This document shows, in pieces, positions 34,495 to 38,288 of a stretch of 38,288 nucleotides of DNA. The DNA lies in assembly GCA_022796475.1 (NCBI GenBank), contig JAAWIS010000001.1, positions 86,219-124,506 on the forward strand, in the 5' to 3' direction. Below the pieces are notes generated by a model, which made no database searches, had not been told where the DNA came from, and saw only the letters and a program-made list of their open reading frames with translations. Every line of letters begins with the position of its first letter. Positions within the stretch are counted from its first letter, which is position 1. Made by a program: the position numbers and the translations under genes. The stretch comes from Lachnospiraceae bacterium. Its GTDB lineage: Bacteria > Bacillota > Clostridia > Lachnospirales > Lachnospiraceae.

Positions 34495-35616
34495 TTATTC
34501 TGCTGTGCCCTTAGTGGAAATCATATGAAGCACATAAGGAATCATAACAACCGGAATAGTTAAGTATCCAAGGTATGCATACCCAACGGATACAATCTTG
34601 TTTAAGCCAAGCTGTGCAATTAAGAATGCAACAATGGTGCAAACCAAGGTAACAACAATAACGTTTCTTCCCGGCTTTGCCGTTGGATCAAATTCCTTGT
34701 CAATCGCTTTGCACACACGGTTTGACATACCGGCAATCATATTCACTGCTGTTGATACGGAACCTAAAACAATCAGGATGGAAATAATCGGACGAAGCAG
34801 ACCTGGCGCAACTCCTTTATTTACCAAAATTAACAGCGGGATACTGGCCTGGGCAAATTCCGGATCATCTGTAATTGCCATCAGTCCAAGAACTGCCATA
34901 AGGCAAATCACTGCATTTACACATAAACCATAGGTCATGGAAGTTTTTGCATCATCCGGACTTTCAAATGGTTTTGCATGCTGAACCAAAAGCCCGATGG
35001 AAGCTAGCTGGAACGCTGCATATACAATTCCTGTCCAAAATGCTTTTCCTGCCGGCGCCGGATTTGCAGCACTGGCAGAAATATTTGCTGTAATGCTTCC
35101 CCACTGTGCAATAATGTTCGGGATATATACAATAAACAATCCGGCCACAATCAGCACAGACAAAGTAGCTGCAACTTTGCGGACAACATTCGTTCCATAC
35201 ACGGCAACGATAAAAATGAAAATTCCTACAAAAACTGTTCCAACCCAGTGATTGATCCCGAACGCGCTTTCCATAGTGCTTACGCCTGTAGCAAAAGCTG
35301 CTGCCGGAGCCACACAGATTGTAACAATATAAACTAATTCATATAAATTGGAAAAAATCGGCGAATATTTTCCATAAAAACTGTCGTTAAAGCTTTTATA
35401 ATCGTATACTTCATGTTTTTTGGCATATTTCAGGGCATACCACTGGTAAAATGCTCCAATACACTGTGCTATAATACAGGTAATAAACGCCCACACACCA
35501 AACTGTACAAAATACTGCCTTAACTGGTTGCCAGATGCAAATCCACCGCCAAACTGAGTTGTAAACCATACAAACGCCACACCTACTGTAACTGACATTT
35601 TATCTTTACTTATCAT
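34495..35616 (-). CDS. YkvI-family membrane transporter
   Basis: Integral membrane protein of 373 residues with about ten helices. The N-terminus VGVAFVWFTTQFGGGFASGN is the glycine-rich, broken first helix typical of the LeuT-fold amino-acid/sodium symporter superfamily, and the family is named after B. subtilis YkvI, function unknown. Later helices include LYELVYIVTICVAPAAAFAT and PLLILVNKGVAPGLLRPIIS. It lies between the dehydratase and CoA-transferase genes, 89 bases after the former, so it probably imports the pathway substrate or a precursor amino acid. Sequence alone gives no ligand. Confidence 0.85.
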   Translation of the reverse strand: MISKDKMSVTVGVAFVWFTTQFGGGFASGNQLRQYFVQFGVWAFITCIIAQCIGAFYQWYALKYAKKHEVYDYKSFNDSFYGKYSPIFSNLYELVYIVTICVAPAAAFATGVSTMESAFGINHWVGTVFVGIFIFIVAVYGTNVVRKVAATLSVLIVAGLFIVYIPNIIAQWGSITANISASAANPAPAGKAFWTGIVYAAFQLASIGLLVQHAKPFESPDDAKTSMTYGLCVNAVICLMAVLGLMAITDDPEFAQASIPLLILVNKGVAPGLLRPIISILIVLGSVSTAVNMIAGMSNRVCKAIDKEFDPTAKPGRNVIVVTLVCTIVAFLIAQLGLNKIVSVGYAYLGYLTIPVVMIPYVLHMISTKGTAE

Positions 35617-35705
35617 ATTGTGTTCTCCCTGTCATTTTCTTTTTCCGATGTGTATCTACTTTACCTGCCGCTTACTTGTTTATCATGCAATTTGGATTTA
35701 GCCAA

Positions 35706-36818
35706 TTAACACATTTCTTTTAAAGCCTGAATCATAGTGCCCGCCTGCTCGTAATTTACCATCTGGCGGTCGACTTCAATGTTTAAGTTTAACAGCCCTT
35801 CTGCTTCACAAGCCCTTTTAATGGGAACATAGTCAAATTCCTCTGGATCACAGAACTTGGTCATCAGAACTACAACGCCTTTTGCATCATGCTGCTTTGC
35901 CTGCCGGATGATATAATCTACCCGCTTCTTATCACGGTCATACAGTAAGGTACAGTGATCCATATCTGCAAACTTTTGAGCCAGGGCATCTAAGGGGTTT
36001 TTCATTTCCGGCACATCAGTCCGATACTGTCTGGATTCATGAGCCACATCATCAAAAACAACCTTAATTCCATTATCATCAAATATCTTTAACAAACCAG
36101 GAGAGTCTGCCAGAATACCGCTTACCAGTACCCGCACTTTTCCTTCTGCTTTTGGACCGGCTTTTAACTCCTCATTTAATTGCTTAACAATCCGGGTATG
36201 TTCCTCCGGAAGCATAAACCAGGCGCTCTTAAATACATCGCTCCGCTGTGCTGCCGTAACCTCTGCTTCTGCTGCAATCTCTGCAAACTCACGCATTACT
36301 TGATTGTGCTCATTATAAATTTTAATAGATTCTGCAAGGGCAAACTCAGAAAACTGTGCTCCGGTAGCCACTGATAAATCACTGATCACACGCTGATAAC
36401 CGGCCTTTGTAAACTTGATTCCGTAATCTGGCTTCCGGTTTTGTGGGTAAGTCATAGGGATAAAGGGGATGCCCTTTACTGCATATTTCCAGTTCTGTCC
36501 CAAGGTCTTTAACGAGTCACAGAGGGACGGGATTACGATCGCAGAAACGCCCTGGTATTCTCCACGAATTCCCAGTTCCAGAATGGTCTGCATAATGGAA
36601 CAGATAAAGGCCGGATAATACTTTTTCGCCTCGTTGATCTCCATATCTGCTCCCCAAACACCCATAGGAACCAATCCCATTGAATGGATGATTTCCTGGG
36701 GGGTATAAACCGGAGCAACTGCCACTACCTTTCTTCCCTGAGCCAGGTATTTTTCCTTCTGCTTGTTGGGAGATGCCGCTACTTCATGAAGCTGCGCAAA
36801 TAATTCGTTTACTGCCAT
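35706..36818 (-). CDS. 2-hydroxyacyl-CoA dehydratase beta subunit, FldC/HadC type
   Basis: One of two [4Fe-4S]-bearing subunits of an (R)-2-hydroxyacyl-CoA dehydratase, which removes water through a ketyl radical after a one-electron activation. The 370-residue protein is of the HgdB/FldC/HadC family: PVYTPQEIIHSMGLVPMGVW, FICSIMQTILELG (Cys73), VIPSLCDSLKTLG (Cys100) and TKFCDPEEFDYVPIKRACEA carry the conserved cysteines that should ligate the cluster. AAAGGAGG precedes the ATG and overlaps the end of the alpha gene (two-base gap), so the subunits are translationally linked. The activator ATPase that injects the electron is not encoded in the window. Confidence 0.94.
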   Translation of the reverse strand: MAVNELFAQLHEVAASPNKQKEKYLAQGRKVVAVAPVYTPQEIIHSMGLVPMGVWGADMEINEAKKYYPAFICSIMQTILELGIRGEYQGVSAIVIPSLCDSLKTLGQNWKYAVKGIPFIPMTYPQNRKPDYGIKFTKAGYQRVISDLSVATGAQFSEFALAESIKIYNEHNQVMREFAEIAAEAEVTAAQRSDVFKSAWFMLPEEHTRIVKQLNEELKAGPKAEGKVRVLVSGILADSPGLLKIFDDNGIKVVFDDVAHESRQYRTDVPEMKNPLDALAQKFADMDHCTLLYDRDKKRVDYIIRQAKQHDAKGVVVLMTKFCDPEEFDYVPIKRACEAEGLLNLNIEVDRQMVNYEQAGTMIQALKEMC

Positions 36819-36820
36819 CT

Positions 36821-38056
36821 TTATTTCCCTCCTTTATTTGCTTCCATGATTTCCATCAGGCCCTGGACGCGGGTATCATACTGTGCTTCTGAGAAGTTTC
36901 TTGGGTCTGCCTGGTCGCCGTCGAAAGAAGTTACCGGAATTCCGCATGCAGCGCCAATCTGGCGGCTCATTTCCGGCATAAATCCAGACCACAGCTTACA
37001 GGAACGGTTGGTATGAACCAAAAGGCCTTCTACATGGTTATCTCTGCACAGTTTGATTCGCTTATCTCTGGAGTGCTCTAAATTCATACAGTTGGGTACA
37101 TTGGCATAAGCACGGCACATTCCATCAAAATCATCATAGATAAATCCGAACGCATCCGCATAAATGGTAGTAACCATATTAATTCCTCTGCTCTTTAAGC
37201 CGGTAGAAGTAGCCCTAAGCCATGGCCAGCAGGCAATTCCCTCAAACATGATCCTGTATTTTTCTTCTGCACGGAAGGTAGATACGCCCTTTTCATGATT
37301 CTCAATATATTCCTTTAACAAGGTTTCCATGGCTTCTCCGGCTTCTGCCTTCCCTCTGGCAGTTACCATAACTGCCATATGGTTTAACAGGTCAAAACCA
37401 TTAAATGGCGACGGTACATATTTTGCCTGGGAGGTTGCCTCAATCCAGGCACGGCTTGCCCGTCCTGACAGCTCCATAACTTCTTTAAACCGCTCATCTG
37501 TCCATTTCTTTCCTGTAATTTCCTCAAGCTGACGGATAGCATCTAAAAACTGTGCCTTTATGTATTCCGTTTCTGCATCCGATACTTCATAATCCGGATT
37601 AAAGGGGATATCGATCATAATCATGGGGATATCCAGTTCCTTTGCCAGGTTTTCATACCACTTGATCATACAGTTGCAGATATTATTGCAGCAAAGCATG
37701 AAATCCGGCTGAGGCATATCCTGCTCCGGCGCCTCCTTCAGCTTTGCGTATGCAAGGGAAATTCTGGCATACGCACAGATATCATTGGAATACCCCTCGC
37801 CTTCACTTACATTGCACATCCGCTCTCCGCCGCCTCTTGCAGCAATTCCGGCAGCCTGGTTTTCCGGATAGCACACATGCAGCCCTAAGGTTTCCGGAAT
37901 CTCTACCGGAAAATTACTGGCGCACCATCCAATTTTCTCTCCCCGCTTTTTTGCTTCCATGGCATCACTGTAAGCCTTTGCCGCAATCTGTCCTAATTTA
38001 AACTTTGCTGAATTGGGATCCGGTGCCGGCCTGCTCTTTTTTACTTCCTCTGCCAT
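36821..38056 (-). CDS. 2-hydroxyacyl-CoA dehydratase alpha subunit, FldB/HadB type
   Basis: Alpha subunit, 411 residues, partner of the preceding entry. Diagnostic segments are EKIGWCASNFPVEIPETLGL (Cys45), VCYPENQAAGIAARGGGERM, LCCNNICNCMIKWYENLAKE (Cys122, 123, 127, 129) and VHTNRSCKLWSGFMPEMSRQ; three of these Cys would hold the [4Fe-4S] cluster, leaving one iron site for the substrate. The resemblance is to the phenyllactyl-CoA and 2-hydroxyisocaproyl-CoA enzymes rather than to 2-hydroxyglutaryl-CoA dehydratase. ATG 38056 is chosen because GGAGG lies nine bases upstream; TTG 38062 would be too close. It is the first gene of the operon visible here. Confidence 0.94.
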   Translation of the reverse strand: MAEEVKKSRPAPDPNSAKFKLGQIAAKAYSDAMEAKKRGEKIGWCASNFPVEIPETLGLHVCYPENQAAGIAARGGGERMCNVSEGEGYSNDICAYARISLAYAKLKEAPEQDMPQPDFMLCCNNICNCMIKWYENLAKELDIPMIMIDIPFNPDYEVSDAETEYIKAQFLDAIRQLEEITGKKWTDERFKEVMELSGRASRAWIEATSQAKYVPSPFNGFDLLNHMAVMVTARGKAEAGEAMETLLKEYIENHEKGVSTFRAEEKYRIMFEGIACWPWLRATSTGLKSRGINMVTTIYADAFGFIYDDFDGMCRAYANVPNCMNLEHSRDKRIKLCRDNHVEGLLVHTNRSCKLWSGFMPEMSRQIGAACGIPVTSFDGDQADPRNFSEAQYDTRVQGLMEIMEANKGGK

Positions 38057-38153
38057 ATCCAATTACCTCCTTTAGTTTTCCCCTTATGGGGTTACTGAAT
38101 CTATTGCCACACGCCCTTTAAAGCAAAGGCATGTAACCTTTATTTTTGCTGCG
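38057..38153 (-). promoter_or_regulatory. Leader of the 2-hydroxy acid operon
   Basis: This 97-base gap holds a weak promoter candidate (TTGCTT and TAGATT, 17 bases apart), an imperfect hairpin ACATGCCTTT/AAAGGGCGTGT and a tight CCCC-ATAA-GGGG hairpin (38080-38091) just upstream of the AGGAGG. The second could modulate access to the ribosome binding site. No known riboswitch is recognised. Confidence 0.4.
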
Positions 38154-38288
38154 TTATTTGAAACTTTCCCTGAACTGCCTGCAAAATGGTACTAGTGTTC
38201 TGTCTGGTTCATATATGGTAAAATTCCGCCGAATATTTTTCTGAGAGTGCTGCTCCACAAACGAAGGCGTAGCGGTTGCTACGTCGAG
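38154..38288 (-). CDS. C-terminal end of an unidentified gene, 5' part outside window
   Basis: A minus-strand frame is open from the right edge to a TAA at 38154-38156 and gives 44 residues, including SFVEQHSQKNIRRNFTIYEP and DRTLVPFCRQFRESFK. It ends 97 bases before the dehydratase alpha gene. The composition looks protein-like, and the end is reminiscent of the C-terminus of LysR-type regulators, but that is a weak impression. It does not resemble the end of a dehydratase activator. It may be the operon's regulator or an unrelated neighbour. Confidence 0.4.
   Translation of the reverse strand, partial: LDVATATPSFVEQHSQKNIRRNFTIYEPDRTLVPFCRQFRESFK

Noticed and set aside
1-38288. CRISPR array, tRNA or rRNA genes
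   Set aside because: I saw no regularly spaced direct repeats, no tRNA cloverleaf with a T-loop consensus and no rRNA sequence; this was by eye only.

Overview
The window looks like chromosome of an anaerobic, spore-forming, low-to-moderate-GC Firmicute of class Clostridia, most likely a Lachnospiraceae-type gut organism. This is inferred from gene content: a SipL-like SPOCS/LysM spore morphogenesis protein, a YtvI-type permease, strong AGGAGG ribosome binding sites, oxygen-sensitive radical-type dehydratase genes and the order rho-rpmE-DUF1385-prmC-prfA. Nearly every gene is on the minus strand, so transcription mostly runs from high to low coordinates; the only clear plus-strand gene is the hemolysin III family gene at 12239-12889.

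Region by region (left to right). 1-959 is an HNH endonuclease gene cut by the window edge, followed by a gene remnant (1056-1241). 1430-6940 is a housekeeping block: rho, rpmE, a DUF1385 membrane protein, prmC and prfA. 7439-12116 holds a phosphodiesterase-family protein, rarA, a YtvI-like permease and an RluA-type pseudouridine synthase whose gene carries a cluster of DnaA boxes. 12142-17681 contains hemolysin III, a GIY-YIG protein, a SPOCS/LysM protein, a TtcA-family tRNA thiolase, cysE and a PrcB-domain lipoprotein. 17863-22935 is a cobalamin-riboswitch-controlled tetrapyrrole/metal unit: a lipoprotein CbiK-type chelatase, a substrate-binding lipoprotein, a FecCD-type permease and an ATPase with an unusual C-terminal extension. 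truA follows upstream at 23154-23897.

24090-38056 is the most striking part: eleven co-directional genes ending in a strong terminator (24016-24077). In transcription order they are the two subunits of an FldBC/HadBC-type (R)-2-hydroxyacyl-CoA dehydratase, a YkvI-family transporter, an FldA/HadA-type class III CoA-transferase, an AMP-forming acyl-CoA ligase, an acyl-CoA dehydrogenase, EtfB, an EtfA with an N-terminal two-cluster ferredoxin domain, an OFA-type MFS transporter, a GntP-type permease and a LarA-type racemase. Together they suggest a complete route: import a 2-hydroxy acid, interconvert its enantiomers, activate the (R) form to its CoA ester, dehydrate it to an enoyl-CoA, reduce that with a CarCDE-like, possibly electron-bifurcating complex, and release the saturated acid by CoA transfer. 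The substrate cannot be read from sequence; aryl-lactates, lactate and 2-hydroxyisocaproate are the main candidates. The dehydratase activator (FldI/HadI) and a 2-hydroxyacid dehydrogenase are not in the window.

Several noncoding elements are visible: a cobalamin riboswitch with its terminator, several sigma-A-like promoters, Rho-independent terminators, and dispersed palindromic intergenic repeats (2554-2615 and 27971-28142), including one inside the 2-hydroxy acid operon.
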